Assembly (NCBI GenBank): GCA_022747635.1
Contig: JAKTNV010000003.1
Location: 53,306,569-53,370,568 of the forward strand
DNA length: 64,000 nucleotides
From: Hetaerina americana
Lineage: Eukaryota; Arthropoda; Insecta; Odonata; Calopterygidae
Direction: 5' to 3'
This document shows, in pieces, positions 23,883 through 36,500 of the stretch. The notes under the pieces are model-generated. The model was not told the origin of the DNA, ran no database searches, and was given only the letters and a program-made list of their open reading frames with translations. The first letter of the stretch is position 1. Each line of letters begins with the position of its first letter. The position numbers and the translations under genes are program-made.

Positions 23883-26700
23883 CCTCCCTTTCGGAGATCA
23901 ACTCTTCCCAAACTTTACACTTTCATTTTAAAATTATAACGTCCTTATAAAAAAATAGGCTAGGCTATTTAGCATCTCAAGTGTATCTTATCCCTCACAC
24001 AGTTTGGAACATGCGATGGACACCTGGGCACCGAAAATGTGCGTTACCATCTGTTGGAAATTTTGATTAGCTTGTGAACTAATGAAATTAATGCTGCAAT
24101 AGAACTTCGATAACTAATTAATCCATTTCCTAATAATTAGTATGGGGTCACAACGATTTGGAGGATATTCTGCACTGAACGCGAAATCGGCTGCAGGGCA
24201 TGCAGCCGATTACACATCGGGCGCCAAGGACCGTGGGCCAGACTAACTTTCGGGATGCATGGGGCGGTAAGCTCGTGGGAGTGAAAGAGACACGGGCGGC
24301 AGCCAACCCTCTTGGGCGGTTATTGCCGTGTTATCCACCTCCCGCCCGTATTGCATTCACCAGCCACATACTTCCTCCCCTCCCACTTTCATACTCGATG
24401 CATTAAACGGAGGAATGACTTCGGAAGGATATAAAATCGGAGGAGGGAGGAATCGTTCCCTCAGATATTCATGCGCAAGTTAAATCTCTTCTTTATTTCA
24501 GCAGGTCAATTCCATACGCTCTAAGGTTGAGACAACACACAAAGCCATTAGGATTTGTAGACTGCCGTTCTTGTTGAAAATCAAATAGAGTCACAACAGT
24601 CTTCTCAGTAAATTCAGTGGGTCCCTGTCAGGTGCTACCTATCATATGGCATTATTATTAACGCACTGCGACAACACTGTCCCATCAGGCATGGTTTGTT
24701 TTCTGCACATATGCATGTACGTATAAGCATTCCTCTTAGTGCGAATTTCGCCAGAATAACAGCCATCGCACTAAATGTTGTCTTTGTTAAAGACAAAAAC
24801 GTACATATAATTCAAAGGGGTCGAAAAAATAGCGAGAAATGAAATGTCGTGTAAGCATGCATCATTATACAGTATAATCTGAATCCACGATAAATTGAAA
24901 CGCCTATGGTCCTTTTTGCTTTGGATTCTCTACAATGCTGTCATGTGTATGGGATCTCAAATAACGGTTTGCATCCCAGACTTATTCAGGTTCCCACACC
25001 TACTTCGCTGAATCTTGGCTATGAGCGATGGGTATGCGGCAATCACCGTTCATTCATTCCCGTTACATTGGTTATGAATGCTCTGAGCCAATTCAGCAAG
25101 CGATCCGGTGTATTATTTAGCATTGGAGAGAAAGTATGCAGATATAAAAAACCAAAGGATTCAAATTAAAGTTCATATTACAATATAATAGTTCTAGAAT
25201 GACTGTTATGACTCCAAATACTACTTTTCCATTACGTGATTTTGTACGCGTTACTCGGAAACTCTGTAAATATTTTCCTTCCTTTGAATTCTGCTAAAAA
25301 AATAATTTCTCCCATTCATCAAAAAATAGATTTAACCTCATTTTTTCGTTAAAGTAGCAAACCCGGCCAATCTATTTATTTTATCAATGTAACGATTATA
25401 TTATTCACATTTGGAGAGACCTAAGCAACAGTACCGCTGGGAGTCATTATAATTCTCATGCTTCGAGAATATTTTCTCTTATGCTGAAGTGAGCTATTTA
25501 TGCAGTATCCTCTGCACCCCAGAGCATTCATCACGCCTCCAAGAATACCCTTGGAGTCTTATTGCCCCCTTACATAACAGGCATCCCTCCAAAATAAAAA
25601 TAAATGCGGCTCCGCAGTTTCGCAATTATGCCTCGCTGAACTAACTCTTCCTCATGATCGGCCATGGCGCATGATACATATTTATTACATTACGTTAATG
25701 GCCTCCAGCGAGTCTCCCTCATGAATAAGAACGACAATAAAATGAGCTCGGCTCCTCGGACAGTGCAATCCACTGCTCGCGCCGACTAGGAACACTCTCC
25801 GCTCTTCTCTCCACCTCCCCCATTTCTCTTCCCTTCCCATTCGTTGTCTGAGCGGTGATGTGCGCCGGAGTCGACGGCGACCGCATCGAGTGTGGAGACA
25901 AAGGGAGGGAGTGTGGAGAGGGGGATGGGGAAGGGGGGGAGAGAGGGATTCGTAGTGGAGAACATGCAGAGAGCGAGAGTGTGTGCGTGTGAAAGAGACG
26001 AAGTGAGTGAAATGGCGCGAGACAGATAGATAATCGTCTTTATTTTTAAGCCAAGATTGACACTTAATGGTTCGCTGGAGCGAGTGTAATGCACTTAAGA
26101 CAAAGCATACTTCTGTAATTGAAGTATGTGAAGGTTATGTCGTCATGCGCTACATAATATACGAACGTATCTGGAATACACCACCGCTCCCTAGTGTGAT
26201 TCGTTTTGAACTGAAGAAATCGTTATCCATATAATCCTTGCAGCTCGATATAAGTTGCATAAACATGAACAAGCTCAAACGTGGGTACAGGTTTTCTGCT
26301 TTCACCCTCATAAATAGCACATTTTAGGAAAACGCTCAAACCAGATGGGGGGCTTGAAGAACCCCCATAGAAAGGGATGAGAGAGAAGACAATAAATGGA
26401 TAGACAGGAGAGAAAGGTTGAGAGATCAAGAAAAGAGAGCGAGGGGAGAAGTAAATAAAGAAGTTAACGGGAGATGGGTAAGAGCATATCGTTACGAGTT
26501 GTCTAACGGTTAAAGGAAGGTTTATGGACGGGTTCTGAAAATTGTTACACGTCGCCGTGGACTTTTAAATCGGTAACGGAGGTGAAAGCACTGAATGGAG
26601 AAGAGAGAGATAGACAGTAACTAAGAGACATGAAGCTGGGGGATAGAAAGAGTGGTAGCGAGTGTGTGGGAGGGCAACGAGGTAGGACGGGGAGATAACT
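23883..26700. other. Unannotated stretch
   Basis: No gene recognised. A perfect 10-bp-arm hairpin lies at 24186-24210. About 25890-26000 is GA-rich on the plus strand (GAGAGGGGGATGGGG and similar), and 26340-26480 is also purine-rich. An 87-codon plus frame at 24906-25169 has no known resemblance. Confidence 0.4.
24186..24210. other. Perfect short hairpin
   Basis: ATCGGCTGCA and its exact reverse complement TGCAGCCGAT are separated by GGGCA. The stem is 10 bp with a 5-base loop. No T run follows, and a bacterial-type terminator has no meaning in this context. Confidence 0.6.
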
Positions 26701-27910
26701 CCGCGCTAGTCGACTATGCGACACTTGTTTATAACCGCTTTCGCGCTTATTTCCTCCTTCCCTCTCCTCCGTAAGAGACCGCCCGCCTGCTCCCACGCGG
26801 AAATGAAAAAAAGGAGACCCACCCCCACCAACCACGCGCCCTCTCCGTCAGATTCGCACGGCGGGAGGCGTAGCGGCGGGGCCCCAGTTTCGAGAGGGGC
26901 CACACCCCTGCGCACTCATCCCACGGCCCGGGTCTGGCCCTCGGGCACCCCCTCCTTCTCCGTGCCGCCAAACCAAACCCTCCCGCCCACCCGGGGGAGG
27001 AGGAGGAGGAGAGAAAGGGGATAGGGAGGGGTCAAACCCCTTGGAAGAGATCGATACGGCGGGAGGATAGAGAGAGAGAGAGTCGTCATCACGAGACAGC
27101 CGGAGAAGGGATGTGGAGGAGAGCGAGGGGGATGGCGGGTGCGAGGATGGCGAAACTAGAACGGGGGAAGAGCGGTAGAGGGAAAGTGGAGACCGTCCAC
27201 CCGCCGCCACCCACAACAAAGCTGGAAGCACCACAATCACCCGCGGATGCTGCGGGGCACCCTTGTACGATGGGAGCGGGGACGGGAGATGATTGCGGGA
27301 GAGTTACCCCCTTCTCTCTGAATACCCCCGCGGTGTGGGTGGGTGGAAGTTGTATGAAAGGGTTTCACAAGAGAAGAGGAGAGGGGGAAGGGGACGGGGC
27401 TCGTGTGTATGTGCGTACGCGAGAGCAAAGTTTTCGGGGTGGGGTTCGGAGGACGGGTCGGGGCGCGTGTTCACTCTGTGAGCGTGCCAGTCCGGAGAGA
27501 ACCCTCCCACCTCTTCCTCCCTCGGACATCGCAGTTTCGCGGGGGATGGGGAGGGGAGAGACGGCTCAGCGAGCCGTGCAAGAGAGGCGGGTTGGGCGGG
27601 GGAGGTGGTCACCGGAAAGTAGGCATTCTCCCGAAAGGATGTGCGTAGTCCATTCACCCTAAAATGCAAAACCAAGGTGATGGATACGCATTCTCTCTCT
27701 TTCAGACCCGAGTACGATGGAAAATGGGTTGGTTGGTTCTTCTTTGGACACCGCGACTTGCGACGGCTCGGGACACTTAACTTGGTCCGACGGCAAAGTC
27801 TCCAGAACCCCAACCCCTCGAGACACGTCCAGCGTCCGCCCGCACCGAGGACCTGCGTTTGTGTCCACCCGCCGCGGCCTTCAGCGCTCACGTGAGGATA
27901 GTCGATATTT
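26701..27910. other. Large GC/CpG-rich island with strand asymmetry
   Basis: About 1.2 kb of GC-rich DNA. The left half (26.75-27.0 kb) is C-rich on the plus strand and the right half (27.0-27.65 kb) is G/A-rich with GAGAGAGAG at about 27070. Nine overlapping frames up to 216 codons cover both strands and encode Pro/Arg/Gly/Ser-rich low-complexity peptides, which is the signature of composition and not of a gene. CpG is plentiful. A promoter or first exon of a neighbouring gene is possible; I cannot locate one. Confidence 0.4.
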
Positions 27911-29226
27911 TCGCTGCGGGAATAGGCTATCGGTATGACTTTTGACCTTTTCACGCTGGGTTATTTTGCAATTCAAACTTAGGTTTTTGCTAGCGTGTGA
28001 GCCGAGCCCAACGAACGTGCCCCGAATCAGTGCCACCCATAGTTTTATTTACAGTGCCACATGCTCCATTTTATATGAAAGAAGGCACGCGGGAATAAAT
28101 AATTGACGACTGCAACGCGGGAGAAAGCAAATGATATTTGACAATTGTTGCCGTTCCTTTCTTGGCTTTGCTGTCGAATTAAATGCTCTTCAAGTTTTTC
28201 AAACGGCGAAAAAGACTGGGGTATATAAGTGTAAGTGCTTCCTCCCAAGTTCTTCCTCCGCATACGGACTGGGTTCGACTCTCGGGGTTGGTAAGACTTT
28301 TTATTGATATTCCGGAATGTAGTCTGGCGATGAACGTGCAGACCGCTTTCATGAAAGAGCTGATTTCTTTCGGAAAACAATTCACACTCAATTATACCGA
28401 CGTCCGTTTCCTATCAAAATTTTTGGAAATACATTTTATCATTAAAATTTGTTAATGTTTTTCAATGATTCTGATTACCTCTTAAACGTGACCATGGAAA
28501 ATTCTAGCGGTATATCTTGGTAGTAATGGATATCTACTCAGGTCTCGGCAACTTTCGCTGCTTTGTATTTCGAGTGCAAATTTATGTATTTTGTAAGCAC
28601 TAGTAGGGTTTACCCCGTGCGTAGGGGTGACTCGCGATGCGATGTAGATATGAGGCGATAGGAAATCTCTTTGTCATCTATGACGATTCCTTCACAATAC
28701 CGTAGAAATATGAGAAAAGTTTATTTTTAAATCATTTGTTAGCCTGAAGGATGTTGCTTGAAAGTCTCCCAAATAACAACTAATATGAAGAGCCAATAGA
28801 AATAAAGGTTTCCCTTGAATTTCTCCTTGTAGAACTCTCATCCAGCTCTTTGTGAATGTTAAAGAATCAAAACGAGAATTGCCCAGCCATTGTGATTGGA
28901 GATGATCATTCATTATGTATAAATGACTTTTTACAATATTTTACATATTTTTAAGCTATCCATGAAATTAATATTTATGTTTTATTAGAGGTTTTTAAAT
29001 CATTCGATTCATTGTAGACTTGCTGGACTAGAATTCTGATCTAAGGTCAGAATTAGGGGAAAATAGGTAAGCATGAGCATAGTCTATCCCTAAATCTTTT
29101 TAACGATGATTTAATCAGAGACTAAAAACCCACTGATAACCCTGGAATAAGAAATTCACCCAAAACAACAATCACTACTCAACAATCACTATTCGTCGAC
29201 GACCAAATCTTCATTAAAAAGGGGTT
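27911..29226. other. Unannotated AT-rich stretch
   Basis: No gene or repeat recognised. The 111-codon minus frame at 28045-28380 overlaps a 90-codon plus frame and matches nothing known to me. Confidence 0.4.
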
Positions 29227-29530
29227 CGGGATGGTGGTAACTAATGTACTGGCTTCCCACACAGGGGGCCTGGGTTCGAATCCCGGAGACGGCAGATATT
29301 TGTCAGTGATATCCCGGCCCCTACATGAGTTGCTTTGGGGAGGGCACTTAGAGTGAGTACGCCGTCCGTTGGATTGGACGTTAAGCTGCGGACCCCTTGG
29401 CGCCTTTGGTTAAGAGCAGGCAAATGCCGACGCCAGGTTTTTCTCCACCCTTCATCCTTTCCTATCCATCCCTAATGGCGCCAACGACCTCAGCTGTCGG
29501 TCGCCTCCCCTAAACACTACTACACTTTAT
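29227..29530 (+). repeat. tRNA-derived SINE, family A
   Basis: Starts with GGGATGGTGGTAACTAATGT (degenerate A box), then CTGGCTTCCCACACAGGGGG and a perfect B box in CTGGGTTCGAATCCCGG (29269-29285). The body has GAGTACGCCGTCCGTTGGAT, GACGTTAAGCTGCGGACCCC and TTGGCGCC, and the end has CCATCCCTAATGGCGCCAAC and CAGCTGTCGGTCGCCTCCCC. The minus-strand copy at 12140-12430 shows all these blocks in order. This copy has the better preserved B box and is probably younger. Confidence 0.85.
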
Positions 29531-29799
29531 TAAAAACACAGAAGAGGACCTACAGGTATGAATGACATTTTTCCAACTTCATACACTCTGCAGCCTTTAC
29601 ACTCGTAATATTCGTAAAAAAATAATGATATTTTAGAACGTGAACCAGCGAGAACAAAAATAGTAATGAAAAACAGCAATACAGAAAAAGTATTAAATTT
29701 TCAGTATCTATGAAATGAATTCCGTATGATAAAGAAAAAGATTTAGATCATAAATTATATCGAAATCAAGAGATTTGCGTTCCGCCATTCATATAAGGA

Positions 29800-30200
29800 T
29801 TAACGGAAAAAGGGAGCCAGTTAAAATTTTACAAAGTAATGGCAGTAACGACTCTCCCATTGGATTCTGAATGTTGGATACAGAAAAAGGAAGGTTCAAG
29901 CAGCAGAAATTCAATTTCTTAGATCAGGTGGATGGCTGTACCATACATGACAGACTAAGGAATTAGGGATGAACCTAAAAAACAAGACATCGCGGAAAAA
30001 TAATACAAAATATGATCAAATGGAAGCCCATTGTAAAACGGATGGAGGAAGGAATATTTCCAAGATATGTTCTTCATTACAGATCTAGTGGTAAAAGAAA
30101 TGAGGGAATACCTAGGAAAATATGGGAGCCCCGAATCTTTTGATGCCGGAACAGGCTGAGAGCCTAATCCATGATGGAAGACGATAATAACGATAAGGTG
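29800..30200 (+). pseudogene. Decayed LINE C-terminal end
   Basis: The plus strand reads, through several stops and frameshifts, as a typical LINE polymerase C-terminus. LKFYKVMAVTTLPLDSECWI lies at about 29821-29880. An IQ.AE(I/M)QFL-like segment follows, then a WK..KRM-like segment near 30020, and a ...AGTG*..PNP.W ending near 30145-30170 before an AT-rich tail with GACGATAATAACGATAAGG. The SE.W block also occurs in the 15.8-16.5 kb element, but the rest differs, so this is probably a third, related family. Confidence 0.65.
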
Positions 30201-30619
30201 AGCATGACTCGAAATTAAGATAGTTATCATATGAAGTGTATGTGGCACCTGGATAAAAAACAATTGAAATTGCGGACAGCTTCAAAATTCGACGCGAACT
30301 ACCGTAAATCTTCGATTTGATTTTTTTAACTTCCACGTTCTAGTCTGTCTCGACCTCTCTCGCATTTTCTCATTCGGACTTGAGCCGCAATCAATAAAAG
30401 AAGCACGCCCCACCCTTCCTTTAAAGTCACAACCAAATACCACATCCCGTCACCCCTTCCGACATGCTTACCACCACCTCAACTCCACCACACGTTCATA
30501 GGAATGGCTGGCGAGTCCTTTGGCGACTTTCCTCTCCCCATGCTGGACCTAGAATGTCCTTTCCCATTCCTTCTCGCTCTTCCTCTCTCCCTTCTCCCTC
30601 TGCCCCTCATGTCTTCTAA
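30201..30619. other. Unannotated stretch, pyrimidine-rich at the end
   Basis: No gene recognised. About 30520-30610 is rich in TCCC and CTCTCC. Confidence 0.4.
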
Positions 30620-31130
30620 GACGACCCTTTAGAGAAGCAGGCCTCGCACGAATGATGAGTGGGAGTTGATTTGGAGTGGGAGGAAGACGAGGAGAGTGGA
30701 TTGGAAAGGATGAGAGAGGAAATAAAGTCCTGCCTTCTTCGGTCCGAGACTAGAGGGAGAAGAGGAATGCACGGCGCGGAAGGGTGGAGGTGGAGGAAGA
30801 GATTCCGAAGGCGGGAACGGAGGGAATAGAGAGGAGAAGGGCCCGCCGTGGTGGGGAGTTACTTGCCCCGGGGAAGATAGGACGAAGGAGGGCGGAAAAA
30901 AGGACGGATGCATCAGACATGCGGGAGGAAGGGGGTGGAGGGCTTTTAATGGGGCGAGACCGAAAGCCTCCGGGGGATCCCTTCTACCAGCTCCGAACCA
31001 TTGTCATGGCGACGATAATAATCAAGGGATTAATTCAAAACGTCCCGTGCGACCTGGCGCTCCGTCGAAGATTGCGGACGGAATGGAAAATTGTCGAGAG
31101 TAACGAGGGAAGCAGGAGTTAAAGCAAGAC
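30620..31130. other. Purine-rich GC island
   Basis: Plus strand rich in GGAGGAAG, GAGAGGAG and GGTGGAGG strings, with CpGs towards 30980-31090. Frames on both strands (94 and 112 codons) are low-complexity. It resembles the island at 5.15-5.74 kb. Confidence 0.35.
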
Positions 31131-32599
31131 GCGGGAGAAGTTTCGGAAAATGCCATTTTTTCTATATTCTATCAAAATTCAACAGACAGAGAAAATGTTG
31201 ATAGATTAATAGAAATTCCACGACGATGCACCAAACGATGGTAATTCCGTAATATCGTCCAAAACCCACACAGACGATGGGGAACGTGTTAACATTTTCG
31301 ATCAATGCGGACCTTTCCTCAGGCTTATGATATTTGACGCTCTCTTGGCATATTCTCCGAGTCTTCTATAGTTCATAATTAATCGAAAGTGTAGCATAAA
31401 TTTCAGCAAACTCGTATTAAATAGCAATATTTATTTTTCATGAGACAAAATTATTTTCGGCACTAATACTAGATAAGAGTAATCGTACAGTGAGTAAAGA
31501 GAGTTTGTACATTTCGGCATCGACGTCGGCATTTGCCCGCGATCCGCCAAAAAGGTGTGTGTGGCAGGGAGCATTTCATTTTTCTTCCCAAAGCGTCCAA
31601 ATTCATTTCGAACCCTTACGATTTTTAAAATATTTTCCTCGAAACCGAGCCGTAGATTTTTATTCCAATTACTTCATTTTCCTTTCCTTTATGCTATTGT
31701 TACGTCTTGAAATATTCCCCAAGTACGGAGGCATCCATGATCCAGGCTATTGATGACGCAAGGCTCGCCCATAAGATTGAGCAACTCGTAAAACGACCGT
31801 CCGTGAATGGATGTGACTGGCTGCCACCTCGTAGCACGTTTCCAAAGAACAAATTGACAATAAGGATCACTAAACGTATGATCGTCCAAGTTTATGCTCC
31901 ACAAAACCAAACCCAAAAGTCTTTCAACGATTTCCCAGCGGCACTTCCTCATTTCGAAGCTCCGCATCCGCCCATATCTCACAACTCGGGCATGTGAATG
32001 AGGCTGTTGTTTAATGTCACCAACCGAGGTGCTCGCTCGATACGCGGGAAAGCGACCCCACCGTCACACGAGAAAATACCTTATCTTTCGGTCCAGACTT
32101 TTCGCTTGCCCTCGCGAAAAATACGTGGGCGCAGGACTTAATCAACTCACTGCCTCCCTCGGGAGAAACTCATTCCCACAGAAAATATGTGGATAAGCTG
32201 AGAGAAGCTTAGGATTCATTAAAAGGCTGCCGCGTAATCGATGAAAAAGTAAGAGATTACCTCCACCCCTCTGATTCTCTTTCCATCATTTTTCCACCAC
32301 CATATATAACTACTCTGAATTTGGTAATGATGTAACTGTATCTGATGTTGCTCTAAAGGGGCAAACTAGCTGTATTCTGCTCTTGTTTTATTAAATAAGT
32401 TGTAGATTCTAAAAAAGTTTATCTTAATATTAGGATACGAGAGACACGTTCTTTGTATACTTGTCAGCTCTCACTGGAATGTTATCGGTAAACGAGGTGA
32501 TCCTGTAATAGATCGAGTGCGGCAGCAAAGAGAAAATTTGTTTGTCAATGGATACAACGATGAACATAGAAAGACACTGAGTCAATACATTTTGCTTAA
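31131..32599. other. Unannotated stretch
   Basis: Apart from the partial repeat at 31519-31575, nothing is recognised. Plus and minus frames of 87-97 codons at 31490-31997 overlap antisense. Confidence 0.4.
31519..31575 (-). repeat. LINE 3' end fragment (TTTTTGGTGG subfamily)
   Basis: On the minus strand CCCTGCCACACACACCTTTT is followed by TGGCGGATCGCGGGCAAATG. This is the core shared with 36501-36978, 42803-42950, 51761-51816 and 52112-52275. Confidence 0.55.
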
Positions 32600-32725
32600 A
32601 AACCAACCAATAGAACAAATAGGGCAATCATCACTCAGAAATCGAAGATTAAACGTTGAAAGTTTAAATCTCTTACGTCAATTTGAAGGGGTTTTTTTTA
32701 AACCCATCACACTACGGTAGGATGG
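32600..32725 (+). pseudogene. Possible LINE C-terminal scrap
   Basis: Plus-strand translation contains RRLNVESLNLL followed by a block ending near CACTACGGTAGGATGGATAG. Both parts resemble the C-terminal block at 50700-50815, where NLLHK.DGG and CTACGGTAGGATAGAT occur in the same order. A LINE 3' end lies 360 bases downstream at 33084-33136. Decay makes this tentative. Confidence 0.35.
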
Positions 32726-32967
32726 ATAGTAAATTGAAAATTAGAGTAATGTATTGAAGAGCGGGCAATTGGGAAATATTAGTAGTTTTTCACGTATGAC
32801 TAGAGAAAACTTGGCCATTTGATCATTGCGACCTATCGATAAAAGAGAATTCTTTGGTTTGTCTTCAGTTTCACCAATTGCAAAATTGGTATAATTTATC
32901 AATCAAACCCTAAACTTTGATATATTTTTTTGTTGTCTCAGGCGTAACTTTGTGGAATTTGCATAAC

Positions 32968-33045
32968 ATATTGAAATGTAATGAAATAATTGACTTTGTA
33001 ATTCCACACACTTACAAAGTCAATTATTTCATTACATTTCAATAT
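32968..33045. repeat. Perfect inverted repeat, 33-bp arms
   Basis: Arms at 32968-33000 and 33013-33045 are exact reverse complements (ATATTGAAATGTAATGAAAT... and ...ATTTCATTACATTTCAATAT), separated by the 12-base loop ATTCCACACACT. The first eight loop bases, ATTCCACA, are also complementary to TGTGGAAT at 32951-32958 just outside the left arm. The arms are AT-rich and non-coding. Perfect identity suggests a recent origin. Confidence 0.9.
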
Positions 33046-33083
33046 TTGATATATTATTGTGAATAGTACGTGGTTAATTTAGA

Positions 33084-33136
33084 ATTACCATCTGCCACAC
33101 ACCATAGCGGCTGCTCGAAAAGTACCGCGTAGTTGA
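33084..33136 (+). repeat. LINE 3' end fragment
   Basis: Plus-strand ACCATCTGCCACACACCATA, then GCGGCTGCTCGAAAAGTACC. It matches the core at 40040-40080. Confidence 0.6.
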
Positions 33137-34780
33137 AATTGCGAGGAAGTTGATGGCGGGAAGCGACGGAGTGGAGGGTTGTGGCTAGACCGGAAGAGGG
33201 TGGAGGGGAAGAAAGTGATTCACTCCGCGTACGGGTCGCACAATTTAAAGACCCCTCTGGACTACCAAGCGCATTATTCGCCTCTCCCTCCCCCTCCTCT
33301 CTCCCTCACTCTTACTTGCGACACGCCCTTGGAGTCGCCTCCTGTCGCCCACGCCGCTGCCTCCTTAGGGACTTGATCCCGGCTCTACGAATCGCAAGGT
33401 CAAACAATCCCGCAGGACATAGGCAGCGGATGGCAAATAAAAACCAAAGAAGATACTGATAACTTTGTGTCCCCTATCCCTTGGAGATATTAAGTTTGAA
33501 TGATTCAGTTTTAAACGGAAAGGGGGGGGGGGTTATTACTGTTTGACCACCATGGGGGGGGGCAGCTGTGGTCACGGGCTTCATATTTGACACAAAATTG
33601 ACAAGAAATCACGAGCATCGAGGCGAATGAGGCAAGGGTTGAGAACGATGTAGTGTGTGAAACTCTGAGAACTCTAAGGTCTTATTCCACTCACCAACTT
33701 GATTTCAAATTACAGACAACCTTCACATATCAAAACAATGATAAGAGGGAAGGATCCCATTTCACATTTCTGGTCACGCTCACACGTGGCGTTTCTATGT
33801 GATTTGTAATGGCGGATGCTGCGTTCGGAGGAAAAGATGGTGATTGAGGTTCTTCGAAAACAGAACCACGTTCTGTTTTCGAAGCAGACAAAACCACGTT
33901 CTGCTTTCGAAGAACGCGTTCTTTTGAATGAAGACTTGGACTTCACGTATTCGTGCGCTCATGGATCACGCTCAAGTAGTACACGTCAAAGTCACTTCAA
34001 TTCTTTGACAGACTGGCTAAGAAAGCTACGATCCAAAGAATTATTAATGGCGTAATTATTAAGATGATGAATGTAATTGCACTTCGACTGCACACTTGTA
34101 CGGATTACTATTCCTATGAGTTTGTAAATAATCTAAACATAATAATAAAACTGCATCGACCAAGCCAAGAAATGGGAAACCACAACTTTTCCAACGACCA
34201 AGATTCTCTGTGCCTGAGAGTCTGTGAGTTTGCGAATATAATAACGATGCGATACAAATAATATACCCGGATGAGATCTCAGGAATCCTTTAATTGTAAT
34301 ATTACGTTGAAATTAGCTGAATAAGAAATTTAATAAATCGAATCAAATGTACCAATATGGCTTGCCATATTCAGTAACATTTGTTCAATGGCGTTTTCGA
34401 GTGATGCTTATAGTCAACAGGTCAAATTCAGGAGAATCAACTTACAATATTATTTTCCTTGGAGAATGGAGGTGATGCCAATTCACAAACCCATTTTATT
34501 TCAGAGCCAATAACCTAATTACGCCGTTCCGCGAGTAGCCATGAGCCAACTCGTAGCGAAAAGAGATAAAATCGATTGAGTTCATTAGTAAGGGGCCGGA
34601 CGTTTCCTCAGCGTGGTTCCGGTCTCCACTCCTACATCCGTCCTGTTGGATGTCTGAACGTCATTTAGCCTTACGAATGATAGACAATTTTCAGCCGGTG
34701 AGAATACAAGCGCAATATTTACTCTGGGGAATAGGAGAAACAGAGAGATAGAGAGAGAGGCTACGAGATATTCTACAATG
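33137..34780. other. Mostly unannotated stretch
   Basis: No gene recognised. It contains an 11-base G run at 33522-33532 and the nested repeats at 33849-33915. A 92-codon plus frame at 33181-33459 is Pro/Ser/Arg-rich and low-complexity. Confidence 0.4.
33849..33915. repeat. Nested direct and inverted repeats
   Basis: TTCGAAAACAGAAC (33853-33866) and GTTCTGTTTTCGAA (33870-33883) form a 14-bp perfect hairpin with loop CAC. The 21-base unit at 33864-33884 (AACCACGTTCTG[T/C]TTTCGAAG) recurs at 33892-33912, a 28-base period. The outer GTTCTTCGAAAACAG (33849-33863) pairs with 33901-33915 with one mismatch. The frame is open across it (33816-34055 plus), but no protein family is evident. Confidence 0.8.
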
Positions 34781-36200
34781 ACTACATGAACTCTCTCCTA
34801 TGAAATAAATTTCCTGCCATGACTACGCTATGCAAACATGGTTTGTCTACGCTAGTTCTTGCCATATCACACTCACTCCCTTCCTTTCGGTTGCGGCGCC
34901 GACGATCCGTTTCAACGAAAGAAGGTCGCCATTTCCTGCAGAAACCACCAACACTGCCTATTATCTTGTCGACATTCAAATTCTTCGCATCCGATATCAA
35001 AGCAACCGCAACGTAGGCCATCGCCGCGGACCACTCCATAGGGAGGGGGGCGGCGGCAGAGGGGGAAGTGATGGCAAAGGCACAATAATTAAAGAGGAGC
35101 TCGCTGAATCCTTTGAAGGGACGATAAAACTTCCAACTGACTCCAGCGTGAGGCTGCGGAGGGGGAGGATCACCTTTCCTCACCCGCTCATTTAAAATCG
35201 ATTCTCCCTTTTTTAGCTCCCCTCCCACGCCCCCGGTGATCTCTAAGCCGTGTCAATATTTTGAATGGAGGAGGGGGAAGAGAGTCAAACAACTCCATCC
35301 GTTTTCGATTGGCCCGGAGTCAAAGAAAAAAGTCCGCGGGCGCTGTGACAAACCCTTTTCGAGTGGCGTTTCCTTCCCCGGGACAAATTTAAGACAGCCC
35401 ACCCCTCCCCGCACCACGCCCGACAACTAACAACGCTGAAGGGAAAGAGCGACGAAGACAGAGAGAAAGAGATATCGGCATCAAGAATGGATGGGGGAAA
35501 GACGCACTGACAGCTACAGAGCAGCAACGGCTCCGACTGAACGAGGAGGGCTGCCGGAGTGAGCAGGGCCCGCCGCGGCGGCGGGCGAATGGAAGAAGAC
35601 CCGCACCGAAGGGGCGATACCCTTGCGAGCAATCGCGCCGTGGGGGTTATGCCTGCCACGTCTCCTTCGTGGGAGACTTCTCCCTAGCGGAGCGGAGGAG
35701 TCAGCACGAAGAGGGGGGGGAAGGCGTCCTAGGTTGAGAGAGAGAGAGAGGAGCAGGAGCTGGCGTCTGGGAGGAAGAAAAGGGATAGAGCTGGACGAGC
35801 AGGGATGGGGAAAAGAGGGGAGATGTGGATAGGCGAGGGGCTTGCCATGCGCAGCTCGCCAAGGGGAGCGGGGTCACGCACGAGGGAGAGAAAGAAAGGG
35901 AATGGTGATGTTGCATCGTGGTGACTGAGGAGCGTGGCGACGATGAAATGGGTGCATCGGCTGGCAACGCAGCACGGTTCGCCGCCCGAGAAGGAGCGGA
36001 GGAGGGAATTCGTGTGCGAATGGCTGTTGCTTCCTTCCTGTCGAAACATGTCGATCCTCCTCCTCCCTTCCTCCCACGTTCTCCTCCACGCTAAGTCCCT
36101 ACGATCATGCGTGCGGTCGGCAAAATACACCGCTCAGGGCTGTGACGCACGAGGTTTTAGCATTGAGTTTCCGGCTCCGGCGACGAAGTCGGTGGGAGGG
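34781..36200. other. Large GC/CpG-rich island
   Basis: About 1.4 kb, with its most CpG-dense part at 35560-35650 (GCCCGCCGCGGCGGCGGGCG) and a GA array at about 35735-35750. Overlapping frames of up to 148 codons on both strands are low-complexity. The region 35430-35640 has the look of a 5' untranslated exon or promoter (purine-rich, then CpG-dense), but I see no coding exon with splice sites to support it. Confidence 0.4.
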
Positions 36201-36500
36201 GGACCGAATTCGATACAGGTTCAACGATTGCGTTTCCGTATGAATCGAATAATCACCATTATTTTTACCTCTCAAATACACACGGCGAAAAACAAGTTTA
36301 GTACGAAAAACAAACAGAGCGAAATATGAAAACCATAATAAACATTTGATATCATACGAACATAAAAATTGTGATATTTTCGCAAAAAGCACGGATATCC
36401 GCCACGGATTAATCACTTAAATTTTTTTTTCTTCGATGACTTATATGTTGAGGTTTCCACGATAAGACTGAAGAAGGAGAAAATGAAATCATCAAGCATT

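Noticed and set aside
24186..24210. Rho-independent terminator
   Set aside because: A hairpin is present but no T run follows, and the window is not bacterial.
27111..27954. 183- and 216-codon frames on opposite strands
   Set aside because: They cover the same GC-rich DNA antisense and are both low-complexity; there is no reason to prefer either.
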